From positions 124,001 to 188,000 of the forward strand of contig JALNYP010000001.1 in the NCBI GenBank assembly GCA_023229795.1: a stretch of DNA of 64,000 nt. Reading direction: 5' to 3'. This DNA is from Syntrophobacterales bacterium (GTDB lineage Bacteria > Desulfobacterota > Desulfobaccia > Desulfobaccales > 0-14-0-80-60-11). Shown here piece after piece: positions 1 through 8,130 of this stretch. The notes under the pieces were generated by a model. It was not told the origin of the DNA and ran no database searches. It saw only the letters and a program-made list of their open reading frames with translations. Position numbers and translations under genes: made by a program. How positions within the stretch are numbered: position 1 is the stretch's first letter; every line of letters starts with the position of its first letter.

Positions 1-2
1 CG

Positions 3-821
3 CGGTTCCAGGTGATCTGCCGGGAGATTGCCGCGGCCCGGCCCACTGCGGTCAACCTGTTTTGGGCCTTGGATCGGGTGCTGTTGGTGGCCCAGGCGCA
101 TAAAGCGGAATCGGTGGAGGCGATCAAGGGACATCTCGTGGCCGAAGCCCAGACCATGCTCAAGGAAGATGAGACCATCAACCGCCGCATGGCCCAGGCG
201 GGGCAGGTCCTGATCCGCGAGGGTCATCGGGTGCTGACCCATTGTAACACCGGGGCCCTGGCTACCGGGGCGTACGGCACCGCCCTGGGGGTGCTGCGGG
301 CGGCCTGGGAGGCGGGCAAACGCTTCTCCGTGTGGGTGGACGAAACCCGGCCTCTCCTCCAGGGGGCGCGGCTCACCACCTGGGAACTGGGGAAATTGGG
401 TATTCCCTACACCCTGATCCCCGATGGGGCCGCGGCCACCCTGATGCACCAGGGGAAAGTGGACCTGGTCATCCTGGGCGCGGACCGCATCGCGGCCAAC
501 GGCGACACCGCCAACAAGATCGGCACCTACAGCGTGGCGGTCCTGGCTCACCATCACGGCATTCCCTTTTACGTGGCCGCGCCTTTGTCCACCTTTGATT
601 TCACCATCCCCGACGGCAACCACATCCCGGTGGAAGAGCGGGCCCCCGAGGAGGTCACTCATCTGTGGGGCCAGGCGGTAGCCCCGGCCGGAGCTCAAGC
701 CCTCAATCTGGCTTTTGATGTCACTCCCAATGAGTTAATTGCGGGGATCATCACGGAGAAGGGCATCATGGAACCGCCCTTCGCGTCCAGTCTGAAACCT
801 TATCGTCCCGGTCAGAGTTAA
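3..821 (+). CDS. mtnA: S-methyl-5-thioribose-1-phosphate isomerase, 5' end outside window
   Basis: Isomerises 5-methylthioribose-1-phosphate to methylthioribulose-1-phosphate in methionine salvage (cytoplasm). The reading frame is open to the left edge, so the first visible possible start (GTG at 12) is probably internal: about 270 residues are visible against roughly 345-370 for the family, and the N-terminal domain is missing. Visible signatures are AARPTAVNL, then THCNTG with the catalytic cysteine, and GADRIAANGD with the catalytic aspartate, followed by NKIGTYSVA. This is the MtnA/eIF2B-alpha fold. The order and spacing of the motifs fit MtnA better than ribose-1,5-bisphosphate isomerase or an eIF2B-like regulator. 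Only 4 bases separate it from the next gene, so co-transcription is likely, though no functional link to that transpeptidase is obvious. Confidence 0.9.
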   Translation, partial: RFQVICREIAAARPTAVNLFWALDRVLLVAQAHKAESVEAIKGHLVAEAQTMLKEDETINRRMAQAGQVLIREGHRVLTHCNTGALATGAYGTALGVLRAAWEAGKRFSVWVDETRPLLQGARLTTWELGKLGIPYTLIPDGAAATLMHQGKVDLVILGADRIAANGDTANKIGTYSVAVLAHHHGIPFYVAAPLSTFDFTIPDGNHIPVEERAPEEVTHLWGQAVAPAGAQALNLAFDVTPNELIAGIITEKGIMEPPFASSLKPYRPGQS

Positions 822-825
822 GCTT

Positions 826-1764
826 ATGCGCGTGGCCAAGGTACTGATAGTATTAGTGGTTCTGCTGAGCGCCGGGTCCGCCTGGGCCGGCGGTCCGTTT
901 AGCATCAAGATGCCTGTTACCCGTACGGGCATTGATCCCCAGGCGACGACGGTGATCGGCTCGCCCCAGCATCACGTGACCAAAAAAGGCGAGGATCTTC
1001 TGGATGTCGCCCGGAATTACGATCTGGGCTGGACGGAAATCGGCGCCATGTACCGCAGCTGGGACCCCTTCCTGCCCCCCCCGGACGTCAACATGCTGAT
1101 TCCGACCATGTGGATCGTGCCCACCGGCCACAGCGCGCAGATTATCGTCAATACCGGCGAAATGCGGCTGTTTTATTTCGTTAACAATGGCACGCAGGTC
1201 TATACCTATCCCATCGGCATGGGGGTCCTGGACTTTAGAACCCCTACCGGCAATTTTTTCGTGAATCAAAAGAAAGTAAATCCCGACTGGCACATCCCCA
1301 AGCAGCTGCAAAAAAAATACGAGATGGCGGTGATGCCCGCGGGGCCGGATAACCCGATGGGGGCGTATAAGCTCGGCCTGAACTGGGGTGACTACGGCAT
1401 CCACGGCTGCAATTTACCCTGGGCTGTGGGCCGTTTGGTGAGTCATGGCTGCACCCGCCTTTACCCGGAGGATATCAAGAAACTCTTTGCCATGGTGCCG
1501 ATGGGCACCAAGGTGGAGTATATCTACGAGCCGGCGCTCATCGGCTTCCGCCAGGGCCATGTTTATCTGTCGGTGCATGATGACGTCTATTTCAAGATTC
1601 GCTCCATGATCCTGCACGTCCTCGGTATGCTGGAGCAGCGCGGGCTGGCGGATCAGGTAGATCTGCAGAAAGTCATGCAGACGGTGGAAGAGCAAAACGG
1701 GATGCCGGTGGATATCACCAAAAGAGACGCGGGCGCCGGGCGAGCCTCCAGTTCCCTGAGATAG
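826..1764 (+). CDS. L,D-transpeptidase (YkuD/ErfK family) with LysM-like N-terminal module
   Basis: Periplasmic enzyme expected to form 3-3 peptidoglycan cross-links or attach proteins to peptidoglycan. A signal peptide covers residues 1-21 (cleavage near WAG). A LysM-like segment follows at about 46-100 (HHVTKKGEDLLDVARNYDL to IPTMWIVP). The YkuD domain occupies about 104-232, with the family motif HG at 193-194 and SHGCTR at 206-211; Cys209 is the nucleophile. An amphipathic C-terminal tail of about 80 residues follows. Length (312 aa) is normal for ErfK/YbiS-type proteins. The start ATG lies 4 bases after mtnA and has only a weak Shine-Dalgarno. A close paralogue follows directly downstream. 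Whether the substrate is another stem peptide or an Lpp-like lipoprotein cannot be read from the sequence. Confidence 0.9.
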   Translation: MRVAKVLIVLVVLLSAGSAWAGGPFSIKMPVTRTGIDPQATTVIGSPQHHVTKKGEDLLDVARNYDLGWTEIGAMYRSWDPFLPPPDVNMLIPTMWIVPTGHSAQIIVNTGEMRLFYFVNNGTQVYTYPIGMGVLDFRTPTGNFFVNQKKVNPDWHIPKQLQKKYEMAVMPAGPDNPMGAYKLGLNWGDYGIHGCNLPWAVGRLVSHGCTRLYPEDIKKLFAMVPMGTKVEYIYEPALIGFRQGHVYLSVHDDVYFKIRSMILHVLGMLEQRGLADQVDLQKVMQTVEEQNGMPVDITKRDAGAGRASSSLR

Positions 1765-1819
1765 ATTTAAATTGAGAGCCGTAAATAACCTAGACGCAAT
1801 TTCAGGGTTCCGCGCCAGG

Positions 1820-2796
1820 ATGGCGATTCTACGACGGATGAGCCTCATCTGCCTGGCTATCCTGATCCTGGCGGCAGCCCTGCCGGCCGCCGCGGCCGGC
1901 CCTTATCACCTCCGTCTGCCGGATTCTTCCCAAGGTTGCGACCCCGAGGCCCTCACCGTGGTGGGCAGCATTCAGCACTACCGCATCAAGAAGGGCGATG
2001 ATCTGCTGGAACTGGCCCGGGACTATGGCCTGGGCTATTCGGAGCTCGGGGTCATGTACCGCCGCTGGGACCCGTTCCTGCCGCCGGCGGGCGCCGAGAT
2101 GATCGTCCCCACCCTGTGGATCGTGCCCAATAACCATGGCAACCAGATCATCGTCAACACCGGAGAGATGCGGCTTTATTACTTCATTAATAATAATACC
2201 GAGGTCTATACTTTTCCCATCGGCATGGGTGTCCTAGATTTCCGAACCCCGCAAGGGAAATTTCGGGTGATTGAGAAGAAGGTGAATCCCACCTGGCACA
2301 TCCCCAAGTCCCTGCAGGCCAAATACGGCATGGCGGAGATGCCGCCGGGAGAAGACAATCCCTTAGGGGAATACAAGCTCACCCTGTCCTGGGGTGATTA
2401 GGCATCCACGGCACGGCCATGCCCCTGGGGGTGGGCCGTCTGGTGAGCCACGGCTGCACCCGCATGTATCCGGAGCATATCAAGAAATTGTTTCCCCTGG
2501 TGCCGATGGGGGCCTCGGTGGAATATATCTATGAGCCGGCCAAGATCGGCTTCCGCCAGGGCCGTATTTATCTCTCGGTGCATGAGGACGTCTACTTCAA
2601 GATCCGCTCTATGCTCCTGCACGTCTTGAGCCTGCTGGAGGAGCGGGGTGTGGCGGATCAGGTGAATATGCGCAAGGTAATGCAGACGGTGGAAGAACAG
2701 AACGGCATGCCGGTGGACGTCAGCGGCAGCGGCCTTACCGAGGACCTGGCCGAAAACTCCGCTCCCGAGCCTTGGCAAGCTTCCCCATCTAATTGA
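1820..2796 (+). pseudogene. Second L,D-transpeptidase (YkuD), broken by a one-base deletion
   Basis: This tandem paralogue of the preceding gene aligns with it along its whole length: signal peptide, LysM-like segment, YkuD domain and C-terminal tail. Translation from ATG 1820 (a TTG at 1772 also opens the frame) runs to a TAG at 2399-2401. At that point the upstream paralogue reads ggtgactacggcatc and this copy reads ggtgattaggcatc, so one C after position 2400 is missing. The other frame then continues with GIHGTAMPLGVGR and SHGCTR, including the catalytic Cys, to TGA 2796. The downstream half is therefore intact but lacks its own start near a ribosome site. Either the gene is a recent pseudogene or the base was lost in sequencing. 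The HGC seen in the first copy before the catalytic motif is HGT here. Confidence 0.8.
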
Positions 2797-2811
2797 ATCA
2801 ACTAGTTGATT
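2796..2811. repeat. 16-bp perfect palindrome after the second transpeptidase
   Basis: AATCAACT is followed directly by its reverse complement AGTTGATT, overlapping the last base of the TGA stop. There is no spacer loop and only a TTT follows, so it is a poor intrinsic terminator. It could be a protein-binding site or chance. Confidence 0.3.
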
Positions 2812-3006
2812 TTGAGGCCCCTGACCAATAATCCCTCTGGTTCACCTGCCTGTTGAATCTCTTCTACTGACCCTTATTCTCATCAATCAGCCTGATAATT
2901 CCCTCACCCTGACCCGCCAGGGCCCAGGCTTTCGCGGCCTCCGATCCTCAACACCTATACTTCTCCTTCTGACCCCCAAGCTTTTCCCTGATTTACGGCA
3001 AAATTC
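2812..3006. other. Intergenic region without recognisable genes
   Basis: The gap between the broken transpeptidase and the PEP-CTERM gene (2797-3105) is about 310 bases. Apart from the palindrome at its left end and the sigma-54 promoter at its right end I see no ORF with coding character, no hairpin with a T-run and no tRNA-like structure. Confidence 0.5.
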
Positions 3007-3024
3007 CTGGCACAAATCCTGCTT
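3007..3024 (+). promoter_or_regulatory. Sigma-54 (-24/-12) promoter for the PEP-CTERM gene
   Basis: CTGGCAC with GG at 3009-3010 is followed after exactly ten bases by GC at 3021-3022 (TGGCAC, 7 bases, then GCTT). This matches the diagnostic GG-N10-GC spacing of RpoN promoters. Transcription would start near 3034, leaving a leader of about 70 bases before the ATG at 3106. PEP-CTERM/exosortase systems are known to be controlled by sigma-54 with PrsK/PrsR-type regulators, which makes the match more credible. Confidence 0.7.
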
Positions 3025-3105
3025 TTAATCCTGGCAAAAAAGAATCGCATCCGGTCCGGATTTTCCCGTGACCGGAAAATGAGCAGGTTGGAGAAGGAGC
3101 AAGCC

Positions 3106-3789
3106 ATGAAAAGATTGATGGTTATTATCGCGGCCGCTTTATTTATCCTGAGCGCCAATTATGAGGCGTCGGCCTGGATCTACCTGCCCGACTACGGTGA
3201 TACCGGCTGGCAAACGTATACCTATACCGCTCCCCAAGCCTTTAGCGGCACCGCCGGGTTCGTGGTAAGCAACGCCATTGATAGTGCCGCTTACTCCGAA
3301 CTGCTCCTGGATAACTTGAGCCAGGGGGGCGGAGAAACCAACCGGGGATTCGAACTGGGAAACTTCTCGGGATATGTCTTGATGGGCGCTAGTTATGCCG
3401 AGGTGAGTACCTGGAAGATGTCGGACGCCGGCAACCTCTACTACCCCACGATGGGGGAGTTCTTTTCCGACCAGTTGGGGTTAACCCCTGGAATCGATAC
3501 CTCGGGTTTTTATAATGGCAGCGGCCAGGCCGGCACCATCGGTTCAATAATGGAGACGCCCGTGGCGTTAAGCACCGGAGCCCAGTTTTCCTTTGACTGG
3601 GCCTTCCTGGCGAATGATTCCTATAATGACTTCGCCCTGTTTTACCTAAAGGACAACTACGGCAACATCGTGTTCTCTGACGGGCTGGCCCAGGTAGGCT
3701 CTCCCGCCCCGGTCCCTCTCCCGTCAAGTCTCCTGCTCTTCGCCTCCGGGATCCTGGGTCTGCTGGGCTTAAAGCGAAATTCGCAATGA
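3106..3789 (+). CDS. PEP-CTERM sorting-domain protein (exported surface protein)
   Basis: Exported protein with a typical PEP-CTERM tail: the VPLPSS motif at about residues 202-207, a hydrophobic helix (LLLFASGILGLLGL), and the basic end KRNSQ. Such tails are recognised and processed by an exosortase (EpsH/XrtA family), usually in exopolysaccharide-producing bacteria. An N-terminal signal peptide (residues 1-23, ending ASA) precedes a Gly/Ser/Tyr-rich body with no family I recognise; it looks like a beta-sandwich. The start ATG 3106 was chosen over a longer option at 3079 because GAGAAGGAGC lies just upstream and it gives a proper signal peptide. It is preceded by a sigma-54 promoter. No exosortase gene is in this window. 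The binding target is unknown. Confidence 0.85.
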   Translation: MKRLMVIIAAALFILSANYEASAWIYLPDYGDTGWQTYTYTAPQAFSGTAGFVVSNAIDSAAYSELLLDNLSQGGGETNRGFELGNFSGYVLMGASYAEVSTWKMSDAGNLYYPTMGEFFSDQLGLTPGIDTSGFYNGSGQAGTIGSIMETPVALSTGAQFSFDWAFLANDSYNDFALFYLKDNYGNIVFSDGLAQVGSPAPVPLPSSLLLFASGILGLLGLKRNSQ

Positions 3790-3852
3790 ATTGAACCCGG
3801 ACTATGGATGGGGAGGGTTTGAGGATAAATAACTGGAGCGCAGGCTGGATGA

Positions 3853-3887
3853 GCCGGAGAGAGGTATTACAAGTCAGTCTCTCCGGC
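3853..3887. terminator. Hairpin across the fmdB-like stop codon, possible convergent terminator
   Basis: The arms GCCGGAGAGA (3853-3862) and TCTCTCCGGC (3878-3887) are perfectly complementary with a 15-base loop. The hairpin lies between two converging genes and includes the stop codon of the minus-strand gene. No T-run follows on either strand, so termination is only a possibility. Confidence 0.4.
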
Positions 3888-4214
3888 CGGGCCGGGGTCC
3901 TGACTTTCCATAGCTTCTTCCACCAATTCATCCACTTCACCCGGGAAGTCCTCCCCCATCTCCTGGCCCATCTTCTTGAGCATTTTGGCCATGCTGCTGG
4001 GATTGTTCTCATCTACTCCGGCCCAAGCAGAGGGATCGGCCAGGCGCTCCAGCCGGGTTTCTTCGGAAAGACGCACATGCACCCGGGACAGCACCCGCTC
4101 CAGAGTTTGGCTGCCGCAATGTTTGCAGGCCGGGGTGAAAGGAGCGTTGAGATTCAAAATTAAGAAGCTGGAAAGCCGGCGGCATTCCTGGCAGCGATAT
4201 TCATAGATCGGCAT
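3867..4214 (-). CDS. FmdB-family putative zinc-ribbon protein
   Basis: Small cytoplasmic protein starting MPIYEYRCQECRR, the hallmark of the FmdB/CxxC_CXXC_SSSS family. Four cysteines are arranged as CxxC (residues 8-11) and CxxC (33-36), expected to bind one zinc. The acidic, Glu/Met-rich C-terminal half (GQEMGEDFPGEVDELVEEAME) resembles the variable tail of the family. FmdB proteins have been proposed as regulators, but the biochemical role is not established. It is the last gene of the minus-strand run proA-nadD-rsfS-M48-fmdB; the gap to the M48 gene is 61 bases. Confidence 0.8.
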   Translation of the reverse strand: MPIYEYRCQECRRLSSFLILNLNAPFTPACKHCGSQTLERVLSRVHVRLSEETRLERLADPSAWAGVDENNPSSMAKMLKKMGQEMGEDFPGEVDELVEEAMESQDPGPAGETDL

Positions 4215-4275
4215 GGCTGTTTCTCCGGATGCGGCTTAGATGATGGGAACCTACCCACCGGGTGGATCGGCGGCT

Positions 4276-5700
4276 TTAATTGCGTACCCTGATCTTCATT
4301 TTTTGCAAGCGGGTCAGTTGGAGCCGCGCTTCGGTATAACGAGGATCAGAAGCGGATAAGGTATTTACAGCCTTTTGAAAATGAAACATGGCGGTGGGAA
4401 GAGCCTTCACCTTAAGGCTGTAAAAAGCCAGATAATAATGGGCCAGTCCCAGTTGTCCTTTCTCGCCATAGAGGGTTCCCAGGTTGTAATATACATCGCT
4501 AAACGTGGGATTGAGCTTATGGACCTTTTCAAAAAGGGGCAAGGCCTGATCGATCTGTTTGCGTTCCTCATAAATTCGCCCCAAATAGTAAAGTACCACG
4601 TCGTCTTGGGGATAGCTTTGAGAAAGCGCAGTCAATCTGGCCTGGGCCTCGGGATATTGGTTATGGTTAAAATAAAAAATGGCGAGGTCCCTTTTGATCA
4701 GCGGGTTGTTCGGGGCCAGGCGCAAAGCCTGCTGAAACGCGGCCAGCGCCTCATCATGCTTCTCTAATTTGGACAGAGCCAGGGCTTTGCCGTAGGGGAA
4801 GGCGGGATTATTGGGCTCATGCAGCGCCTCTTGAGTCATCCGGCGCATGAGTTGACCCGCGTTGCCGCTGATCGAGGCCAGTTTGATGTTAAAGTATTGA
4901 AAATAAGGATTGTCTTGCTCGGCCGGGAGCTCTTTCAGATGGATGGCCAATTGGTGTGAGAGCTCCACGATGCGGTTGTCCGTATCCGGGTGGGTCATGA
5001 GGTATTGGGGAATCTTGCCGCCTTCCAGCCAGCGCTGCTTATTCATTTTGCTGAAGATGCTGACCATATCCCGGGGGTTATAGCCGGCTTTGATCATCCA
5101 CTTGAATCCCGCCGCGTCAGCCTCGGCTTCCATATCCCGGCTATATTTCAACATGGCGCTTTCCCCTGCGGCCATGGTACCTATGAGGAGAGGCGTGCCG
5201 ACACCTCCCAGAAAAACGGAGGCCAGCGTCCCGATCAAGCTGGCGATACTAATGACCCGCGATTTCTCCATCATCTTGGACATATGCCGGCAATTGACGT
5301 GGGAGATTTCATGGGCCATGACCCCGGCCAGTTCCCCTTCCCGCTCGGCCATGCGAATCATGCCGGTATGAATAAAGACATAGCCGCCCGGCACCGCAAA
5401 GGCATTCATGGAGGGATCATCCACAATAAAGAACTTGTAATGAAAGGGCTGGGGCCCGATTTGGGCTACCAGCTTTTGGCCCAAATGATTCAGGTAGGAA
5501 GTCAAAAAAGGATCTTGGATCAGAGGGACTTGTTGCTGCACTTCCAGGAGGAATTCTTCCCCTATCTGCTTTTCCTTTTCAATGCTCAGACCTCCGGCGA
5601 ACTGCTCGAAAAAGGCCCAGCCGGACTGGACGGGCAAAAGGAGCAGACTCAGCGCCAGAAAAATAATGGCCGCCGGTCTCCAGGGAGAATGTTTATTCAT
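4276..5700 (-). CDS. Periplasmic M48 metalloprotease with TPR repeats (BepA/YfgC-like)
   Basis: Secreted zinc metallopeptidase of the BepA type, a family that degrades or helps mature outer-membrane beta-barrel proteins and LptD. Residues 1-29 form a signal peptide (ending GWA). The peptidase domain contains NAFAVPGGYVFIHTG, the zinc motif HEISH at 130-134, and the downstream ligand region EAEADAAG (about 192-199). From about residue 290 to the end there are TPR-like repeats (for example PAFPYGKALALSKLEKHDEA and DVYYNLGTLYGEKGQ). Length (474 aa) matches BepA (about 487). The start overlaps the stop of rsfS by 8 bases, indicating coupling. Two other M48 proteins occur in the window (26.5 and 60.9 kb); this is the only one with C-terminal TPRs. 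Confidence 0.9.
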   Translation of the reverse strand: MNKHSPWRPAAIIFLALSLLLLPVQSGWAFFEQFAGGLSIEKEKQIGEEFLLEVQQQVPLIQDPFLTSYLNHLGQKLVAQIGPQPFHYKFFIVDDPSMNAFAVPGGYVFIHTGMIRMAEREGELAGVMAHEISHVNCRHMSKMMEKSRVISIASLIGTLASVFLGGVGTPLLIGTMAAGESAMLKYSRDMEAEADAAGFKWMIKAGYNPRDMVSIFSKMNKQRWLEGGKIPQYLMTHPDTDNRIVELSHQLAIHLKELPAEQDNPYFQYFNIKLASISGNAGQLMRRMTQEALHEPNNPAFPYGKALALSKLEKHDEALAAFQQALRLAPNNPLIKRDLAIFYFNHNQYPEAQARLTALSQSYPQDDVVLYYLGRIYEERKQIDQALPLFEKVHKLNPTFSDVYYNLGTLYGEKGQLGLAHYYLAFYSLKVKALPTAMFHFQKAVNTLSASDPRYTEARLQLTRLQKMKIRVRN

Positions 5701-6160
5701 GACGGATCGGCTCGAGGTCCGTATCGGCGCGGGTAGCGGGCTCCTGGGGAGAGATGGCAGAGTTTGGTGAATAATTGTCGGTGTCGATCAGCGTTTTGGG
5801 AGCTTCCGACCAGAGATCTTCTAAATTATAAAAATACCGCAAGGGTTCCAAGAAAATATGGATAATCAGGGCATTATAATCCATTAACACCCATTGCCCT
5901 TCTTCCAGCCCTTCGACCCCCAAAGGCTTAACCCCTGCCTGGGACAGGGCTTCCTCCAGATGTTGGGCCAGGGCCTGGACGTGACGGTGCGAACTGCCGG
6001 AGCAGAGGATGAAATAGTCCGCGAAAGAACAAAACTTCTCAACCTCCAGGACTGCCGGCTCCAGGCCCTTATAGGCGACGATGGTCCTCACGGCCAGTTC
6101 CATCAGAGCTGCCGAGGTAAGTGGAGTTGAAGGTGCCGCCGCGTGTACCTCCTTAGACAT
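5693..6160 (-). CDS. rsfS: Ribosome silencing factor RsfS (Iojap family)
   Basis: Binds ribosomal protein uL14 and blocks 30S-50S joining under nutrient limitation. The Iojap domain spans about residues 15-115: KGLEPAVLEVEKFCSFADYFILCSG (the D-Y/F core), HVQALAQHLEEAL, and EEGQWVLMDYNALIIHIFLEPLRYFYNLEDLW, all typical. A low-complexity tail of about 35 residues follows that is absent from many homologues. The neighbourhood nadD-rsfS is a widely conserved pair. The start overlaps the end of nadD by 8 bases, and the stop overlaps the start of the M48 gene. An AAGGAGGT inside codons 2-5 is not correctly spaced to any in-frame start, so I keep ATG 6160. Confidence 0.93.
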   Translation of the reverse strand: MSKEVHAAAPSTPLTSAALMELAVRTIVAYKGLEPAVLEVEKFCSFADYFILCSGSSHRHVQALAQHLEEALSQAGVKPLGVEGLEEGQWVLMDYNALIIHIFLEPLRYFYNLEDLWSEAPKTLIDTDNYSPNSAISPQEPATRADTDLEPIRHE

Positions 6161-6830
6161 AAAGATTATGTGTTATTATATATCCTTGTACCGCCTCCGG
6201 CAAGAGGTAGCGGATCGACCGTCCCTGACGCACCAGATTCCTGATGCCGGTGCCGGAGATATCCATCAGGGTGGTTTCCTGGAAGAACACCTTGTGACCG
6301 GAAGGATGTTGGAACCCCTGCCCTTCCTGCAGAGGGCGGAATTGGGGATGGACTTCCTCGATGAGCACCTCGGCCAGCCGGCGGCGGTCATACCCGGGGC
6401 GATCCAGCACCACAAAGTGGCTCAAGGTAAAGAGTTCTTGGTAATCTTTCCAGCCGGCAATTTCCAACATGGCGTCCAGTCCCAGGATAAAATAAAGCTC
6501 CCAGGCGGGGCCTACCTCCCGTCGGACCTGCCGCACGGTTTCAATGGAATAGGACCTGCCCGGACGCCGCCCTTCCAGGTCGGATACCGAGATCAGCGGG
6601 TGCTCCCCCACCGCCAACCGGGTCATCTCCAACCGGACTGCGAAAGGGGTGAGGTCCCCGTTGACCTTGTGGGGCGGATGGGCCGCCGGAATAAACCAGA
6701 GGCGGGTCAGGGCCAGGGCCTCGCAGACCTCTTCCGCCGACCGCAGGTGGCCGTAATGGATGGGGTTGAAAGTGCCCCCGAACAACCCCAGGCGAGGGGG
6801 GGCCTCAGGTCCTGATTTGTCCGTCGCCAT
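6153..6830 (-). CDS. nadD: Nicotinate-nucleotide adenylyltransferase
   Basis: Adenylates nicotinate mononucleotide in NAD biosynthesis. Signatures: LGLFGGTFNPIHYGHL (residues 14-29; nucleotidyltransferase GGxFxPxHxGH motif), PPHK in the loop after the first beta strand, and DISGTGIRNLVRQG (the ISxTxIR motif) near residue 190. Length 225 aa is usual. The start codon lies within the last 26 bases of proA with no clear Shine-Dalgarno, so expression probably depends on translational coupling. Confidence 0.95.
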   Translation of the reverse strand: MATDKSGPEAPPRLGLFGGTFNPIHYGHLRSAEEVCEALALTRLWFIPAAHPPHKVNGDLTPFAVRLEMTRLAVGEHPLISVSDLEGRRPGRSYSIETVRQVRREVGPAWELYFILGLDAMLEIAGWKDYQELFTLSHFVVLDRPGYDRRRLAEVLIEEVHPQFRPLQEGQGFQHPSGHKVFFQETTLMDISGTGIRNLVRQGRSIRYLLPEAVQGYIITHNLYV

Positions 6831-8061
6831 AGACGATGAACTTGGTGGTGGTCAATTCTTCCAGGCCCATGGGCCCGAAGGCGTGCAGTTTGGAGGTATT
6901 GATGCCGATTTCCGCGCCCAATCCCAGTTCGCCGCCGTCATTGAAGCGGGTGGAGGCGTTGACCAGCACCACGGAAGAGTCCACTTCCGTTAAAAACCTC
7001 TGGGCCCGGCCATAATCCCGGGTGAGGATCGCCTCGGTGTGGTTGGAGCTGTACCGGGCGATATGATCCAGGGCCCCGTCCAGGTCGTCCACCACCTTCA
7101 CGGCCAGGATCAGGTCTAAAAATTCCGCCCCCCAGTCTTCCGCCTGCGCCGGAACCGCCTGAGCGTCGATTTCCCGGGTGCGAGGGCAGCCGCGCAACTC
7201 CACGTTGGCCTTCCGGTAGCGCGCGAACATCCTGGGCAAAAAGCTCGGGGCCACCGCGGCATGGACCAGCAGGGTTTCCATGGCGTTGCAGACGCCGGGA
7301 CGCTGCACTTTGGCGTTGAAGCAAACCTCTTCGGCCATGTCCAGGTCGGCGGACTCATCCACGAAGATGTGGCAGACCCCTTTATAATGCTTTAATACCG
7401 GGATGCGGGAGTGCTCGGCCACGAACCGGATCAGCCCTTCCCCGCCCCGGGGAATGATCAGGTCCACCAGTTCGTCTTGTTTCAGCAACTCCAGAGTGGC
7501 CTCCCGGGCCACGCTGGGGATCACCTGGATCGCGGCCTGGGGGACCCCTGCCTCGGACAGGGCGTCTTGCATCACCCGGGCCAGGGCCAGGTTGGAGTGC
7601 AGGGCCTCTTTGCCGCCTTTAAGGATCACGCTGTTACCACTTTTGAGGCAAAGCGCGGCGGCATCCACGGTGACATTGGGGCGAGACTCGTAAATAAAGC
7701 CGATAACCCCCAGAGGAATGCGCTGTCTCCCCACTTTCAGGCCGTTGGGGCGCACCCACATGCCCGTGACGGCCCCCACCGGGTCCGGCAGGGCCGCCAC
7801 TTCTTTCAGACCCTTGATCATGGAGGTGAAGACTTGGTCGGAGAGCGTCAGCCGGTCAAGAAAAGCGGCCGCCATTCCCTGCGCCCGGGCCGCGTCCACG
7901 TCCTGCCGGTTGGCGGCCTGAATCTGGGCCTGGCGCTCGGCCAGAAGATCTGCAACCCGGAGGATAACCCGGTCTTTGACCTCCCGGGACAGCGCGCCCA
8001 GGCGCCGGGCGGCGTCTTTGGACTCCCCCGCCATATGATGAACCATTTCCGGAATATTCAT
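6805..8061 (-). CDS. proA: Gamma-glutamyl phosphate reductase (proline biosynthesis)
   Basis: NADPH-dependent reduction of glutamyl-5-phosphate to glutamate-5-semialdehyde, second step of proline synthesis. Aldehyde-dehydrogenase fold: NPLGVIGFIYE-like segment, KSGNSVILKGGKEA, and the catalytic cysteine region AKVQRPGVCNAMETLLVH. The C-terminus ends with the family pattern GPMGLEELTTTKFIVYGDGQ. The start was placed at ATG 8061 because GGAG lies about 7 bases upstream and MNIPEMVHHMA resembles family N-termini; an upstream alternative at 8091 adds 10 residues. First gene of a five-gene minus-strand operon. ProB is not in the window. Confidence 0.95.
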   Translation of the reverse strand: MNIPEMVHHMAGESKDAARRLGALSREVKDRVILRVADLLAERQAQIQAANRQDVDAARAQGMAAAFLDRLTLSDQVFTSMIKGLKEVAALPDPVGAVTGMWVRPNGLKVGRQRIPLGVIGFIYESRPNVTVDAAALCLKSGNSVILKGGKEALHSNLALARVMQDALSEAGVPQAAIQVIPSVAREATLELLKQDELVDLIIPRGGEGLIRFVAEHSRIPVLKHYKGVCHIFVDESADLDMAEEVCFNAKVQRPGVCNAMETLLVHAAVAPSFLPRMFARYRKANVELRGCPRTREIDAQAVPAQAEDWGAEFLDLILAVKVVDDLDGALDHIARYSSNHTEAILTRDYGRAQRFLTEVDSSVVLVNASTRFNDGGELGLGAEIGINTSKLHAFGPMGLEELTTTKFIVYGDGQIRT

Positions 8062-8130
8062 GACCACTCCGTCTATCTTTGATCTTACCAAACCTGAGAT
8101 TAAATCTATTTAATCGGTGCGCGCGGCTCT

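Noticed and set aside
2395..2425. Programmed frameshifting in the second transpeptidase
   Set aside because: There is no slippery heptamer and the in-frame stop results from a clear one-base loss relative to the adjacent paralogue.
6134..6160. AAGGAGGT inside the first codons of rsfS as evidence for a later start
   Set aside because: No in-frame start codon lies at a suitable distance downstream, and residues after ATG 6160 fit the family.
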